Shown here piece after piece: positions 1 to 10,317 of a DNA stretch of 60,655 nt. The notes below the pieces were generated by a model. That model saw only the letters and a program-made list of their open reading frames with translations, ran no database searches and was not told where the DNA came from. This DNA is from an uncultured Lachnospiraceae bacterium (GTDB taxonomy: Bacteria; Bacillota; Clostridia; Lachnospirales; Lachnospiraceae): contig CALWPY010000013.1 of NCBI GenBank assembly GCA_944383545.1, forward strand, positions 1-60,655, given 5' to 3'. How positions within the stretch are numbered: position 1 is the stretch's first letter; the number at the start of each line of letters is the position of its first letter. The translations under genes and the position numbers were made by a program.

Positions 1-103
1 TTTTGAGTGATAAAGAGGTTTGCCATGCCTCGCGAAACTGCATAAATACTGGATGTTTGGAGTTTTGCTCATGGCTAGCAATATTGATTAAAGGGGTGAT
101 ATT

Positions 104-805
104 ATGAGCTTTGTCAAATTTGAAAATGTGGGAAAAATATATGACTCAGGTGATGTCAAGGTAACTGCACTTCATGATGTATCTTTTGAGATAGAAAAAG
201 GAGAAATATGTGTAATAGTCGGTCAGTCAGGAGCAGGAAAAACCACACTGCTGAATATTCTGGGAGGAATGGATGTCCTGACTTCCGGCAAAGTTTATCT
301 GGCAGACAGAGAAATATCAGAATTTAACAAAAGACAGCTTGCTACATACAGGCGTGAGGACATAGGCTTTGTATTCCAGTTTTATAACCTTATTCCAAAT
401 CTCACGGCAAAGGAAAATGTGGAAATATCATCACAGCTTACAAAAAATCCGATACCTGCGGAAGAAATTCTTAATAAAGTCGGACTGGGAGAAAGACTTG
501 ACAATTTCCCTGCACAGCTTTCAGGAGGCGAACAGCAGAGAGTTGCAATAGCAAGAGCCATTGCAAAAAGACCAAAGCTTCTGCTTTGTGACGAGCCGAC
601 GGGTGCATTGGATTATAACACGGGAAAGTCGATATTAAAGCTCATACAGGACCAGAGTAGGGAAAGCGGAATGACAGTTGTTATAATAACACATAACTCA
701 GCACTTACCGCTATGGCCGACAGGGTAGTTCATATTAAAAACGGTACGGTATCGAAGGCTGCAAAGAATGAAAAAGTTATACCTGTAGAGGAGATTGAGT
801 GGTAA
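104..805 (+). CDS. ABC transporter ATP-binding protein (MacB/LolD type)
   Basis: A 233-residue nucleotide-binding subunit of an ABC exporter. Walker A GQSGAGKTT lies at residues 40-48, followed by the Q-loop (VFQFYNLIP), the signature LSGGEQQRVAIARA, Walker B LLLCDEPTGALD and the switch His in VIITHN. Length and sequence fit the MacB/LolD/FtsE group that pairs with FtsX-like permeases. AAAGGGGTGAT precedes the ATG. The next gene overlaps its 3' end and encodes exactly such a permease, so the two form a translationally coupled pair. Substrate is unknown. Members of this group export antimicrobial peptides, lipids or lipoproteins or act mechanically on cell-wall enzymes, and nothing here selects among these. 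Confidence 0.95.
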   Translation: MSFVKFENVGKIYDSGDVKVTALHDVSFEIEKGEICVIVGQSGAGKTTLLNILGGMDVLTSGKVYLADREISEFNKRQLATYRREDIGFVFQFYNLIPNLTAKENVEISSQLTKNPIPAEEILNKVGLGERLDNFPAQLSGGEQQRVAIARAIAKRPKLLLCDEPTGALDYNTGKSILKLIQDQSRESGMTVVIITHNSALTAMADRVVHIKNGTVSKAAKNEKVIPVEEIEW

Positions 806-3342
806 TGAGTAATTACTCGGCGTGGAGGAAAAACAACCTTCGCGAGATAAAGAAGACCAGAGGAAGATTTATAGCAATTATGGCAATTATTGCGCTGGGA
901 GTGGGCTTTTTCTCGGGGCTTAAGATTACAAAAACAGCAATGCTGAATATTGCAGATGAATATATCAGTGAAGGCAGCCTTTTTGATTACAGGCTTATAT
1001 CAACTCTGGGACTGGATGATGAAGATGTAAAAAGCATAAACAGTCTCGAGGGAGTAAAGTCGGCAGAGGGCTGTTTTTCGTTTGACTTTCTGGGTAAGAC
1101 AGTTAAGACGGAAAATGACGGGGAAAGCCTGACGGATGTATATAAGGTGTTTTCACTTACCGAAAATGTAAATAAACCGTCTCTTACCGCCGGCAGATAT
1201 CCCGAGGCGTATAATGAATGTATAGCAGATGCAATGATTTTTTCTGAAGACATGCTGGGAGACACGATTATAATATCGGATGAAAATGATGAAGATACTT
1301 CGGAAAGATTTAAGTACAGGGAATATAAGATAGTCGGACTTGCAAATACATCGTACTTTCTTAATATGGAAAGAGGTACGTCATCACTCGGTGACGGCTC
1401 CGTAAACGGATTTGTAATTATCCCCCGCGAGGGCTTTAACATGGATTACTATACTGACATCTATGTAACGCTTGAAAAGGGTGGTGAAATTTACAGCGAT
1501 GAATATGAAGAGGCAGTAGCCGAAATGGAAGCACCGCTTAATTCACTCTTGGAGGAAAGGGCAGACATAAGATACAGTGAAATAGTAAGCGAAGCAGAAG
1601 CGCTTCTTGCAGAGACAGAACTTCAAAATGCCCTGTCTGAAATCGAGGATGGAAGGAATGAAATTTCTGAAATAGAATATCCCACAGTTTATGTTCTGGA
1701 CAGGAGCACAAATACAGGATATGTGTCATTTGAAAATGATGCAAATATAGTTGAAGGAATATCAAGGGTATTCCCGATATTTTTCTTCCTTGTTGCGGCG
1801 CTTGTATGTATCACCACAATGACGAGAATGGTAGATGAACAGCGTACTCAGATAGGAACACTTAAGTCTATGGGTTACAGCAATATGAAAATAACCATGA
1901 AATTCATGACTTATTCAGGAAGTGCCGCATTGTCGGGATGCATCTTAGGATATATAGTCGGCTCAAAGCTTTTCCCTTGGGCAATATGGCAGGTTTACGG
2001 ACTTCTTTATAACCATTTTGCGGATATAGAATTTGTGGTAAGCCCTGTCCTGATTCTGTCCTCCCTTCTGGCGTCTCTCCTGTGCTCTGTCGGCGCAACA
2101 TGGGTAGCATGCCATGCAGAGCTTGTTCAGATGCCGGCAGAACTTATAAGACCTAAGACACCTAAGTCGGGAAAACGCATATGGATGGAAAAAATTCCTT
2201 TTGTATGGAACAGAATGAAATTTTTGCATAAGGTCAGTGCCAGAAATATTTTCAGATTTAAGAAAAGAATGATTATGATGCTTCTTGGCATAGGCGGCTG
2301 TACGGCGCTTATAGTGACAGGATTTGGCGTGAGCGATTCGATAATAAATATTGCGTCTGACCAGTATGACAATATCATGAAATATGATTATACCGTTTCG
2401 TTTGAAAAACCGCTTTCTGAGAATGAACAGGAAGAATTCAAAGAAAACACTTCTGAAATGCTTAGTGAGGCAGTATTTGTATGTACTGATACAAAAGAAG
2501 CTGACATTAAAAATGGAATCAGGGAAATAAATATCATAGCCACAGATGACCCCGGTATTCAAAATATAATGGGACTTACATATGAGGGAGAAACAGTTCC
2601 TTATCCTGAAGACGGAAAGGTGATTATAAGTAATGGAATTGCCGAAGAAGCGGGCATATCAGTAGGTGACACAATAACCATAAAGCTGAGCGATGTAGAG
2701 TCCTATGAAGCAGAGGTAAGCGGAATATTCAGGAACTATGTATGGCATTATGTTCTCATGACAGAAAATACATATGAGGAAATAACCGGGGAAAAAGCTG
2801 AGTATGACAGCGTTCTTGCAGTGGCGCAGGATAAAAACAGGATTTATGAAACTTCTGCTGAATTGTTAAATATGGAGAGTGTTTCCGGGGTTTCCGTTGT
2901 AAATGATATTAAGACTATGGTAAGTGACCTGCTTCAAAATCTTAATTATATAGTAGGACTTGTGGTTGTCTGTGCTCTGGCGTTTGCATTTGTTGTGCTT
3001 TATAACCTGAGCAATATAAACGTGACGGAAAGAACAAGAGAAATTGCTACAATTAAAGTGCTTGGATTTTATCCGTCTGAAACAAATTCCTACGTTTTTC
3101 GTGAAAATATCGTGCTTACACTGTTGGGAATATTTGTAGGACTGCCTGCGGGAGTTCTTTTGCACTCTTATGTAATGAATAATATTGATATAGAAATGGT
3201 GTCCTTTAATATACAGATATATCCTCAGACTTATGTGTATGCAACCGTCATAACAATAGTTCTGGCAATAGTGGTAGATGTGCTTTTGCAGAAAAAAATA
3301 CAGGGAATAAGCATGACTGAGTCCCTGAAATCAGTAGAATAA
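799..3342 (+). CDS. ABC transporter permease, FtsX-like (two FtsX domains)
   Basis: An 847-residue membrane protein. It has an N-terminal transmembrane helix at about residues 24-44, an extracellular region, three helices at about 325-440, a fourth at about 490-510 where the second half begins, a second extracellular domain and three C-terminal helices at about 715-835. This duplicated FtsX arrangement is typical of Firmicute macrolide/bacitracin-type exporter permeases. A Glu-rich, probably helical stretch (about 235-300) precedes the first helix bundle. The GTG at 799 sits 5 nt after AGGAG (789-793). The ATG at 805, overlapping the upstream stop as TAATG, is the alternative start. It works with the upstream ATPase. 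Confidence 0.92.
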   Translation: MVMSNYSAWRKNNLREIKKTRGRFIAIMAIIALGVGFFSGLKITKTAMLNIADEYISEGSLFDYRLISTLGLDDEDVKSINSLEGVKSAEGCFSFDFLGKTVKTENDGESLTDVYKVFSLTENVNKPSLTAGRYPEAYNECIADAMIFSEDMLGDTIIISDENDEDTSERFKYREYKIVGLANTSYFLNMERGTSSLGDGSVNGFVIIPREGFNMDYYTDIYVTLEKGGEIYSDEYEEAVAEMEAPLNSLLEERADIRYSEIVSEAEALLAETELQNALSEIEDGRNEISEIEYPTVYVLDRSTNTGYVSFENDANIVEGISRVFPIFFFLVAALVCITTMTRMVDEQRTQIGTLKSMGYSNMKITMKFMTYSGSAALSGCILGYIVGSKLFPWAIWQVYGLLYNHFADIEFVVSPVLILSSLLASLLCSVGATWVACHAELVQMPAELIRPKTPKSGKRIWMEKIPFVWNRMKFLHKVSARNIFRFKKRMIMMLLGIGGCTALIVTGFGVSDSIINIASDQYDNIMKYDYTVSFEKPLSENEQEEFKENTSEMLSEAVFVCTDTKEADIKNGIREINIIATDDPGIQNIMGLTYEGETVPYPEDGKVIISNGIAEEAGISVGDTITIKLSDVESYEAEVSGIFRNYVWHYVLMTENTYEEITGEKAEYDSVLAVAQDKNRIYETSAELLNMESVSGVSVVNDIKTMVSDLLQNLNYIVGLVVVCALAFAFVVLYNLSNINVTERTREIATIKVLGFYPSETNSYVFRENIVLTLLGIFVGLPAGVLLHSYVMNNIDIEMVSFNIQIYPQTYVYATVITIVLAIVVDVLLQKKIQGISMTESLKSVE

Positions 3343-3370
3343 CAATCATAAACTGTTCAGACAATATAAA

Positions 3371-3430
3371 GAGGGTGTCCGGTGAAACCAAATCAAATGG
3401 TTTCACCGGACACCCTCGTATTATTTTTTA
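3371..3430. terminator. Bidirectional intrinsic terminator
   Basis: Perfect 20-bp inverted repeat (3371-3390 with 3398-3417, 7-nt loop AATCAAA), followed on the plus strand by a T-rich run. It lies between the convergent permease and cellobiose phosphorylase genes and probably serves both. Confidence 0.9.
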
Positions 3431-3458
3431 TAATTTCTTATATCACAGGCTTAGTTAT

Positions 3459-5909
3459 TTAACCCATTACAACTTCTACCTTATGAGTCTTTCCGTCGCC
3501 AAATACAGGAATGATATTTCCTTCGATTGCGGAGCCGTCAACAGTAACGCTCTTTATACCCTTGCAGATGTGGTCAGGGTTTGAAACTGAAATATCATAT
3601 GTGTCACCGCGGAACTGACGTGAAACAGTGAAACCGTCCCACTCACTTGGTATTGAAGGGTCAATCTTAAGACCGTTAAAGTCAGGGATTACACCAAGGA
3701 TGTACTGTGATACGGCTACAAAATTCCATGCAGCGGTACCTGTAAGCCATGAGTTTTTAGCCTCACCGGCTCTGCCTGCATCCTTACCTGCTATCATCTG
3801 AGCATATACATATGGCTCTGTTCTGTGAAGGTCTGAAATATCCTCAAGATAAGCAGGAGCAATCTTTGAATAATATTCAAATGCCTTGTCACCGCGTCCT
3901 ACATAAGCTTCAGCGGCAATAATCCATGCATTGTTGTGGCAGAATACACCGGCATTTTCCTTATATCCTGCAGGATATGTGGAAATTTCACCGTACTCAA
4001 TCATGTATTTTGTAAATGCAGGATTGTTAAGTACAAGACCATACTTACAATTTAAGTATTTGTCAATGGAATCAAGAGTCTTTATGTCATAACCCTTGTC
4101 CTTTCCGAGCTCGGACATAACTGCAAATCCCTGTGGCTCGATAAAAATCTTACCTTCTTCGTTCTCGTGTGAGCCGACAGGTCTTCCAAAGTCATCATAA
4201 GCTCTGAGGAACCATTCGCCGTCCCAACCGCTGTCAAGAATGTTCTGTCTCATCTTGTCAATCTCAGCCTGAGCCTTTGCTGCAGCTTCTTCGTCACCCT
4301 TATACTTGCAGAGTTCTACATAGAGAGGAGCAGTATATGTAAATAATGTTGCAACAAATAATGATTCAGCTACCTTTGAATACTTGTCATCTCCGTACTT
4401 AGGTGATGTCCATGTCTGGAAGCTCTCACCAGGTGTATTTGAGAAGCATGAGAGATTGAGACAGTCGTTCCAGTCAGCTCTCATGGAAAGTGGAAGTCCG
4501 TGAGGACCTACATTATTTACTACTCTGTAGAATGACTGCTGTAAATGATGCATCATAGGCTGAGCCAGTGATTCGTCATTTCTGTAAGGGACCATTTCAT
4601 CAAGAATTGAGTAATCTCCGGTTTCTTTTATATATGCAGCAGTTGAAAGAATCATCCAAAGCGGGTCATCTGAGAAGTCACCGCCGACTGCGTCATTACC
4701 CTTCTTTGTAAGAGGCTGATACTGATGGAAGCATCCGCCGTCCTCAAACTGTGTAGCGGCAAGGTCAAGGATTCTTTCTCTTGCTCTGTCAGGAATCTGA
4801 TGAACAAATCCGAGAAGGTCCTGGTTGGAATCTCTGAATCCCATACCACGTCCGATACCTGATTCAAAGTATGAAGCAGAACGTGACATATTAAATGTAA
4901 CCATACACTGATACTGATTCCAGATGTTTACCATACGATTCATCTTCTCATCAGGTGTATTTACTGAATACTTGGAAAGAAGGTCTTCCCACATCGCCTT
5001 GTTGGCTTCAAAAGCAGCGTCAACCTTTTCTACGGTATCAAACTGAGCTATCATATCATAAGCCTTGTCCTTTTTCATGGAGCCGTCAGCATTCCACTTG
5101 TCTTCGCCGTTCTCAACATATCCGAGAATGAATACAAGCTCTTTAGTGTCTCCCGGAGCAAGGTCAATATTTATGCTGTGTGAAGCAATAGGTGACCATC
5201 CGTCAGCCTTTGAGTTTTTGGATTTTCCTGCAACTACGGCATCAGGATTTCCAAAGCCGTTATAAAGTCCCATGAAAGATTCACGGTCGCAGTCATAACC
5301 GTCTATAGGTGAATTTACAGTGTAAAATGCAAAATGGTCACGACGCTCTTTGTACTCTGTCTTATGGAATAAAGTAGAGCCTTCAACCTCAACTTCACCG
5401 GTATTAAAGTTTCTCTGGAAGTTTGTGGAGTCATCCTCTGCATTCCATAAGCACCACTCTAAGAATGAGAAAAGAGTAAAGCTCTTTGGCGTAGTACCTT
5501 CATTCTTAAGAACTACCTTCTGGATTTCGCCCTGATAATTCTGAGGAACAAAAAATGTAACTTCTGCCTTAAGTTCGTTTCTCTTTCCGGTAATAATTGT
5601 ATAACCCATACCATGACGGCACTGATAAAAATCAAGGTCTGTTTTCACAGGAGCCCAGCCCGGATTCCAGATATCACCGTCTTCATTGATATAGAAGTAA
5701 CGTCCTCCCATATCTACAGGCACATTGTTGTAACGATAGCGGGTTATTCTTCTAAGACGAGCGTCTTTATAGAAATGATATCCTCCTGCCGTATTTGAAA
5801 TAAGCGAGAAGAAATCCTGAGTTCCTAAGTAATTAATCCAAGGATAAGGAGTCTTAGGAGATGTGATGACATATTCCTTTTTGGCGTCATCAAAGTAACC
5901 AAATTTCAT
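3459..5909 (-). CDS. Cellobiose phosphorylase (GH94)
   Basis: A 816-residue intracellular enzyme that phosphorolyses cellobiose to glucose 1-phosphate and glucose. The start [15 protein letters not shown] is the usual family N-terminus and is preceded by GGAAGG, so it is preferred over an upstream in-frame ATG at 5972. Domains as known for GH94: N-terminal beta-sandwich, helical linker, (alpha/alpha)6 catalytic barrel, C-terminal lid. The motif [10 protein letters not shown] carries the expected general acid, Asp482. There is no signal peptide, so the substrate must be imported. It follows the aldose epimerase gene on the same strand with a gap of about 75 bp, and is probably co-transcribed with it. 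Cellodextrin or another beta-glucan disaccharide phosphorylase activity is the main alternative. Confidence 0.93.
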   Translation of the reverse strand: MKFGYFDDAKKEYVITSPKTPYPWINYLGTQDFFSLISNTAGGYHFYKDARLRRITRYRYNNVPVDMGGRYFYINEDGDIWNPGWAPVKTDLDFYQCRHGMGYTIITGKRNELKAEVTFFVPQNYQGEIQKVVLKNEGTTPKSFTLFSFLEWCLWNAEDDSTNFQRNFNTGEVEVEGSTLFHKTEYKERRDHFAFYTVNSPIDGYDCDRESFMGLYNGFGNPDAVVAGKSKNSKADGWSPIASHSINIDLAPGDTKELVFILGYVENGEDKWNADGSMKKDKAYDMIAQFDTVEKVDAAFEANKAMWEDLLSKYSVNTPDEKMNRMVNIWNQYQCMVTFNMSRSASYFESGIGRGMGFRDSNQDLLGFVHQIPDRARERILDLAATQFEDGGCFHQYQPLTKKGNDAVGGDFSDDPLWMILSTAAYIKETGDYSILDEMVPYRNDESLAQPMMHHLQQSFYRVVNNVGPHGLPLSMRADWNDCLNLSCFSNTPGESFQTWTSPKYGDDKYSKVAESLFVATLFTYTAPLYVELCKYKGDEEAAAKAQAEIDKMRQNILDSGWDGEWFLRAYDDFGRPVGSHENEEGKIFIEPQGFAVMSELGKDKGYDIKTLDSIDKYLNCKYGLVLNNPAFTKYMIEYGEISTYPAGYKENAGVFCHNNAWIIAAEAYVGRGDKAFEYYSKIAPAYLEDISDLHRTEPYVYAQMIAGKDAGRAGEAKNSWLTGTAAWNFVAVSQYILGVIPDFNGLKIDPSIPSEWDGFTVSRQFRGDTYDISVSNPDHICKGIKSVTVDGSAIEGNIIPVFGDGKTHKVEVVMG

Positions 5910-5983
5910 GAAAAAATACCTTCCTTTCTCAAACATATAGCTAATTATATAATAAAAGTAATCAAAACACAACTAAATTGAAA

Positions 5984-6991
5984 TTATTTAATAACCGTAT
6001 AAATTTTTTCCGTAACAGTCTTAGATTCGCCCGGTGCAAGCTCAAGATAGCCTGATTCCTGAGGAGGAATCGGAAGGTTAGGGGCATCGATTACCCATGT
6101 CATAGGCTCAGGACAAAAATATCCCTTGTCACCGTGGTCATTCCAGATAATCCAATATTTGAAGTCTTTGCATACCTCATAGCAGATTTTTGCATTTGTA
6201 GTAACGTCAGAAACCATAATACCATAATAAGGCTTTCCGTTTAATTCGCCTTCTGCAGCAAAATATAAGTCGTTATCTATGTCATGAAGAACAGGCACCA
6301 TTGAGCCGGTAAGGTACTGCTTATCATGATTGTTATGAGGAATAAAGTCACAGGTTGGTATGCATTTTGAATTAAGCTCCCATTTTTCTCCGATAGGTAC
6401 ATAAAGTCTGGTGTTCAGACCATCGCCGCCCTCAGTAAACGGAGCTTTTATGGCCGTATGGTTGCATACTCCGTAAGGAAGCTGTCTGTCCGATAAATTT
6501 GTCATGGTAAATGAATAAAAAAGTCCTTCTTCAGAGAGAGTAAAAACATATTCAGCCTTAAAACTTACAGGATATGTTTCAAAAAACTCGTCATTTTCAT
6601 CATAAACATACCGGGTTTTTGCAATCGCTTTTCCGTCTTCGACCTCTGCAGTCACGATATCGTGAACTCTCTTATGGAGAAATCCGTGAAGGTGGTTGCC
6701 GAGAGGGTCATTTATAGGAAAATTATATGTATAATCTGATACCTTAAGTACACCATTTGATAATCTGTTAGGAAGGTAAAGTGTAGGGAAACCATATACC
6801 TCAGGTGAAGCCTTAAGCTCTTCTATGCTTAAGTTTTCGTCATGCCTGAAAATATCAATACCGTTTTCAGTGTCCTCCATTCTTATTACATTGCTTCCGA
6901 GAAATGGAGCAATAATTGCCTTATAACGTCCTGCCTTAAGTTCAATAACATCTTCATCTTTGTACTTTTTAATTTCTGCTGATAAACTCAT
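5984..6991 (-). CDS. Aldose 1-epimerase (mutarotase) family protein
   Basis: A 335-residue beta-sandwich enzyme of the GalM-like superfamily, which interconverts alpha and beta anomers of aldoses. Visible family features are the NHLHGFLHKR segment and a second His in GVCNHTAIKAPF, the candidate catalytic histidines, and a C-terminal acidic residue near PEPMTWVIDAP. GGAGG precedes the ATG. It is first in a minus-strand pair with cellobiose phosphorylase, so supplying the right anomer of released or imported glucose or cellobiose is a reasonable role. The exact sugar is an inference from this neighbour. Confidence 0.88.
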   Translation of the reverse strand: MSLSAEIKKYKDEDVIELKAGRYKAIIAPFLGSNVIRMEDTENGIDIFRHDENLSIEELKASPEVYGFPTLYLPNRLSNGVLKVSDYTYNFPINDPLGNHLHGFLHKRVHDIVTAEVEDGKAIAKTRYVYDENDEFFETYPVSFKAEYVFTLSEEGLFYSFTMTNLSDRQLPYGVCNHTAIKAPFTEGGDGLNTRLYVPIGEKWELNSKCIPTCDFIPHNNHDKQYLTGSMVPVLHDIDNDLYFAAEGELNGKPYYGIMVSDVTTNAKICYEVCKDFKYWIIWNDHGDKGYFCPEPMTWVIDAPNLPIPPQESGYLELAPGESKTVTEKIYTVIK

Positions 6992-7207
6992 AATTTAACC
7001 TCCGCTTTTCTTTTATCCGTGATATGGTGGTTTATTTATAATAATACACCTGTAATGGTTTTTATATTCTATGATTTATATATGTAAAAATATGCCATAT
7101 TAAAAGCATTATACTATCTATGTGCACAAAAAGAAAGCATTTGCGCAAAATTTCTATCATATTTATAAAAATAAGCCCGCAAATTGTTAATAATTACATA
7201 ATTAGAA

Positions 7208-7237
7208 TTGCAGTCTTTATATATAAAATGGTATACT
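7208..7237 (+). promoter_or_regulatory. Sigma-A promoter of the SGNH gene
   Basis: TTGCAG (7208-7213), 18-nt spacer, TATACT (7232-7237), 28 nt before the start codon. It lies in the 273-bp intergenic region shared with the divergent epimerase gene. I could not identify a convincing promoter for the minus-strand operon there. Confidence 0.55.
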
Positions 7238-7264
7238 CTGCTTAGATAAGACGGAGGCAGGTAA

Positions 7265-8227
7265 ATGGGGAAAAGAGAAAAAACAGTTGAAGAAAATACA
7301 GAAGCTTTGCAAAAAAGGAGCACGGCAGGAAGCATGAAGGGTATTAAAATCATGCTTCTTATGATAACTCTGTTTTTTCTGTACTACTTTATAAAAGATG
7401 TAGTACATACAATTACATATGACGGCCCGGATTTGCCGGGAAGTGAACAGACGGCAACTTCATCGCTTGAACTCGGATATTCGGGACTTGACCACCCGGA
7501 AAGTCCTGTTTCGGGACATGCTGAGGCATCATCAGGAGATGCTGTTGAAATTGCATTAAATGAAAATAATGCGGTAAACTTATATAATAATAACTGGTTT
7601 AATAATGAATTATACAGCATAGCACCGACGGCAGAGGATACTTACTTTGAAACTGTCTGTTTTCTTGGAGATTCCAGAACAAAGGGACTTTTGGAATATT
7701 CCGACCTGCCTGATTGGAACGGCTACTATGAGGTGGGCTATACCGCAAAACAGGCGTGCACAAACAGGATATTTACAGTAGACGGATATTCAGGACTTTA
7801 CAACATGCTTGAAGTGGTGGAGCTCATTGATTATGAAATATATTATCTGGGATTTGGAACAAATGAGCTTCCTTATAATGACAGTGAAAAATTTATTGAG
7901 GAATATAAAGTTCTGATAGATAAAATTAAAAGCAGTCATCCCGATGCTGTTATATATATAGAAAGTATTCTGCCGATGGGAAATAATTTTTCTGAAAACA
8001 ATCCGTCATTTTCAAATGAAAGAGCGGAGGAATATAACGAAGCACTTCTAAATATGTGTAAGGAATACGGAGATTTAATCTATATTGATATAGCAGAATG
8101 CATGAAGGATGAAAGCGGAGCAGCAATAAGAGGTTCTACGGGAGACGGTCTGCATTATGACCCTTATTATTACCAGATAATAATGGAATATATCAGAAAC
8201 AGTGTGGTGGACAGAAAAAATACATAA
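7265..8227 (+). CDS. Membrane-anchored SGNH/GDSL-like hydrolase
   Basis: A 320-residue protein with a basic N-terminus, one transmembrane helix (about residues 27-46), an extracellular Ser/Thr/Gly-rich linker and a C-terminal SGNH-type domain. The catalytic blocks are visible: GDSR with the nucleophile Ser (block I), GFGTNELPY (block III-like) and DGLHYDPYYY carrying the catalytic His (block V). The family hydrolyses esters; extracellular members in Firmicutes often act on acetylated polysaccharides or cell wall, but the substrate cannot be read here. GGAGG is placed well before the ATG. Confidence 0.8.
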   Translation: MGKREKTVEENTEALQKRSTAGSMKGIKIMLLMITLFFLYYFIKDVVHTITYDGPDLPGSEQTATSSLELGYSGLDHPESPVSGHAEASSGDAVEIALNENNAVNLYNNNWFNNELYSIAPTAEDTYFETVCFLGDSRTKGLLEYSDLPDWNGYYEVGYTAKQACTNRIFTVDGYSGLYNMLEVVELIDYEIYYLGFGTNELPYNDSEKFIEEYKVLIDKIKSSHPDAVIYIESILPMGNNFSENNPSFSNERAEEYNEALLNMCKEYGDLIYIDIAECMKDESGAAIRGSTGDGLHYDPYYYQIIMEYIRNSVVDRKNT

Positions 8228-8327
8228 TAAATTCATTTTACATAATCAATAAACTGTGGTATTGTAATTCAGGTATGTAAAATTCGTTTACATAAAAAAG
8301 AAAGGATAAATTGAACAGGTGATTATT

Positions 8328-8882
8328 ATGAGAAAAAATAGATTTAATAAAATTCTGGCAGGAACAGTTTTAGTTTTAGGATTGGGAATTATGACAGCAT
8401 GTGGAGGAAGTACTGATGACGGAAATGCAGGAGGAAATAATTCACAGGAAACATCTTCCGATTCGTCTGATACAGCAGGTGCGGAACTTGATTTTGAAAC
8501 TAAGGAACTGGCTGACAGCATTTTGGAGCGTGGAGAATTTAAAGATGATTTAGCTGAACTTTCATCCGACGTGGCATTAGAGAGACTCTATGCACTTGAT
8601 TCATCCAAGATTGAGGATTCTTCCTTTTACACAAACACAAATGCCACAGCAGAGGAAATAGCGGTAATTAAAGTTAATGACCCTGCTTATGTGCAGACTG
8701 TCATAGAGGCATATAACCAGCGTGTCGCAGAGCAGAAGGAGGCATGTGAAAATTACCTTCCTGATGAAATGCCAAAGCTTAATGATGCGGTTATAGAATC
8801 TCAGGGAAATTATGTAGTTCTATGTATTTCTATGGACAGTGAAAATGCCAGAGAAATAATAGGAGAGTACTTTGGAAACTGA
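8328..8882 (+). CDS. Putative lipoprotein, DUF4358-like
   Basis: A 184-residue secreted lipoprotein. The basic N-terminus, hydrophobic stretch and lipobox LGIMTAC place the lipidated Cys near residue 24, followed by a Gly/Ser/Asp-rich tether. The C-terminal domain (EEIAVIKVND..., QRVAEQKEACENYLP, NYVVLCISMD) resembles DUF4358 of Clostridia. The function of that family is unknown. The ATG at 8328 is preferred because AGGTG (8317-8321) is correctly spaced for it and overlaps the upstream in-frame GTG. It is followed immediately by a strong terminator. Confidence 0.75.
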   Translation: MRKNRFNKILAGTVLVLGLGIMTACGGSTDDGNAGGNNSQETSSDSSDTAGAELDFETKELADSILERGEFKDDLAELSSDVALERLYALDSSKIEDSSFYTNTNATAEEIAVIKVNDPAYVQTVIEAYNQRVAEQKEACENYLPDEMPKLNDAVIESQGNYVVLCISMDSENAREIIGEYFGN

Positions 8883-8888
8883 TTGAAT

Positions 8889-8938
8889 AACGAAAGAGGC
8901 AGGTGGCTAAGTCAAGTCACCTGCCTCTTTCGTTTTAA
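8889..8938. terminator. Bidirectional intrinsic terminator
   Basis: 17-bp perfect inverted repeat (8889-8905 with 8918-8934, 12-nt loop) between convergent genes. The stem ends in AACG/CGTT with TTTT on the plus strand and T-rich DNA on the minus strand. Confidence 0.88.
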
Positions 8939-8948
8939 AAATTTATTT

Positions 8949-9617
8949 TCAGGCGAGATATTCAAATACAAGAATAAAATGACAGATGCTTCCGCCCATA
9001 ACAAAAAGATGAAAAATTTCGTGTGTTCCGAAATATCTGTGTCTTTCATTAAATGCCTTTATCTTTGGAGTTTTGATGGCGTAAATCACGCCTCCTATAG
9101 TATAAATAATACCGCCTGCAAGAAGCCATGTAAAAGCCGCGCCTGAAAGATTTTTAATCAGTGGTGAAAATGCAAGGACGCAAAGCCATCCCATGGCAAT
9201 ATACATTACAGAAGAAAGCCATAACGGACAAGTCACCCAGAACATTTTAAAAATAATTCCCAGAGCCGCAATAAGCCATATAAGACCAAGCAGAGGAAGC
9301 CCAATGTTTTTTGGAAGAACTATAAGACATATCGGAGTGTAGGAGCCCGCAATCAGTACAAAAATCATAGCATGATCCAGTTTCTTTAATATTTTATTAA
9401 CTCTGGCATTTATGTTAAAAGAATGATACATGGTACTGGCACCGTACAAAAGAATCATACTCACGATAAATATTATAAAGCTGCTTAAATTGTCACTGTT
9501 TTTGCCGTAAAAAGCCTTGATTATCAGTGGTGCCGCAGCAAGAACTGCCATCATCATACCTATAAAATGTGTGATTGCACTGCCCGGGTCTTTTAATCTT
9601 TTGATATTCTCACTCAT
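8949..9617 (-). CDS. trhA: Hemolysin III / PAQR family membrane protein
   Basis: A 222-residue protein with seven predicted transmembrane helices. Family residues are visible: Ser and His in the first helix region (GSAITHFIG), MYHSF, LDHAMIF and the C-terminal HEIFHLFV...CHF cluster, which forms the presumed metal site of PAQR/YqfA proteins. Bacterial members are named hemolysin III or TrhA and are linked to membrane homeostasis; haemolytic activity is not generally shown. The start at 9617 is chosen because GGAGG stands directly before it. The in-frame extension to 9707 has no ribosome binding site. Confidence 0.88.
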   Translation of the reverse strand: MSENIKRLKDPGSAITHFIGMMMAVLAAAPLIIKAFYGKNSDNLSSFIIFIVSMILLYGASTMYHSFNINARVNKILKKLDHAMIFVLIAGSYTPICLIVLPKNIGLPLLGLIWLIAALGIIFKMFWVTCPLWLSSVMYIAMGWLCVLAFSPLIKNLSGAAFTWLLAGGIIYTIGGVIYAIKTPKIKAFNERHRYFGTHEIFHLFVMGGSICHFILVFEYLA

Positions 9618-9718
9618 ATGAAAAACCTCCTTATTCAAATTACAAAATATAAAAATTTTAACATCTTTGATAAAATTAATATGGACGTTTCGAGATAAAT
9701 TATTCAAAACCGCTAAAA

Positions 9719-9735
9719 GTAGTTTTTAAAACTAC
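9719..9735. promoter_or_regulatory. 17-nt palindrome in a divergent promoter region
   Basis: Perfect inverted repeat GTAGTTTT-T-AAAACTAC between the divergent trhA and HIT genes, in AT-rich DNA with several weak promoter-like hexamers. It could be an operator, but no regulator is encoded nearby. Confidence 0.3.
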
Positions 9736-9894
9736 ATGTTGTTTGATAAAATACTACCATATAAAGTTATTATATGCAAGAGGTTTTTATGTGATAAAAT
9801 CCAATAATCTTGTAAATTTGCATCGCAAATGATATACTCATGGAAGAAGAAAACAGCGGAAAAACATATTCCGCAGGAAACAGGAGGTTACGGA

Positions 9895-10314
9895 ATGATA
9901 AAAGATGACTGCATATTCTGTAAGATTGCAAAAGGAGACATTCCATCAAATACAGTATATGAAACGAGTGATTTCAGAGTGATTCTGGATATAAGTCCTG
10001 CAAGTAAGGGTCATATCCTGATTATTCCAAAGGAGCATTTTGATAATATTTTTGAAATGGACGCAGATACGGCTGCGAAGCTTTTCTCACTGGCTACTGA
10101 GGTTGCCCGTGCCATGAAGGCAGAGCTTAACTTTGACGGACTTAATATTGTTCAGAACAATGGAGAGATAGCAGGACAGACGGTATTTCATTTCCACCTT
10201 CATATGATTCCGAGATATGAGGGAGATGAAGTTAATGTCACATGGAAACAGCACGAATCAGTGCCTGAGGAACAGGAGAAGCTCGCAAAGGCTATAAAGA
10301 AAAGAATACAGTAG
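9895..10314 (+). CDS. HIT family protein (histidine triad hydrolase)
   Basis: A 139-residue cytoplasmic protein. The N-terminal CIFCKIAKGDIPS and the histidine triad HFHLHM (His99, His101, His103) identify it as a HIT/Hint-type nucleotide hydrolase acting on nucleoside phosphoramidates or dinucleoside polyphosphates. The start follows AGGAGG (9882-9887); an in-frame ATG at 9829 lacks a binding site and adds residues not found in the family. It stands alone, convergent with the next gene, with only 3 bp between the two stop codons. Confidence 0.93.
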   Translation: MIKDDCIFCKIAKGDIPSNTVYETSDFRVILDISPASKGHILIIPKEHFDNIFEMDADTAAKLFSLATEVARAMKAELNFDGLNIVQNNGEIAGQTVFHFHLHMIPRYEGDEVNVTWKQHESVPEEQEKLAKAIKKRIQ

Positions 10315-10317
10315 ATA

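Noticed and set aside
1-103. C-terminal end of an upstream gene reading into the ABC ATPase start
   Set aside because: One frame is open from base 3 to 107 but the translation is short, Cys-rich and unlike any family, so nothing can be claimed.
8883-9146. 87-codon plus-strand frame across the terminator and the trhA 3' end
   Set aside because: It starts inside a terminator stem and overlaps a well-supported minus-strand gene.
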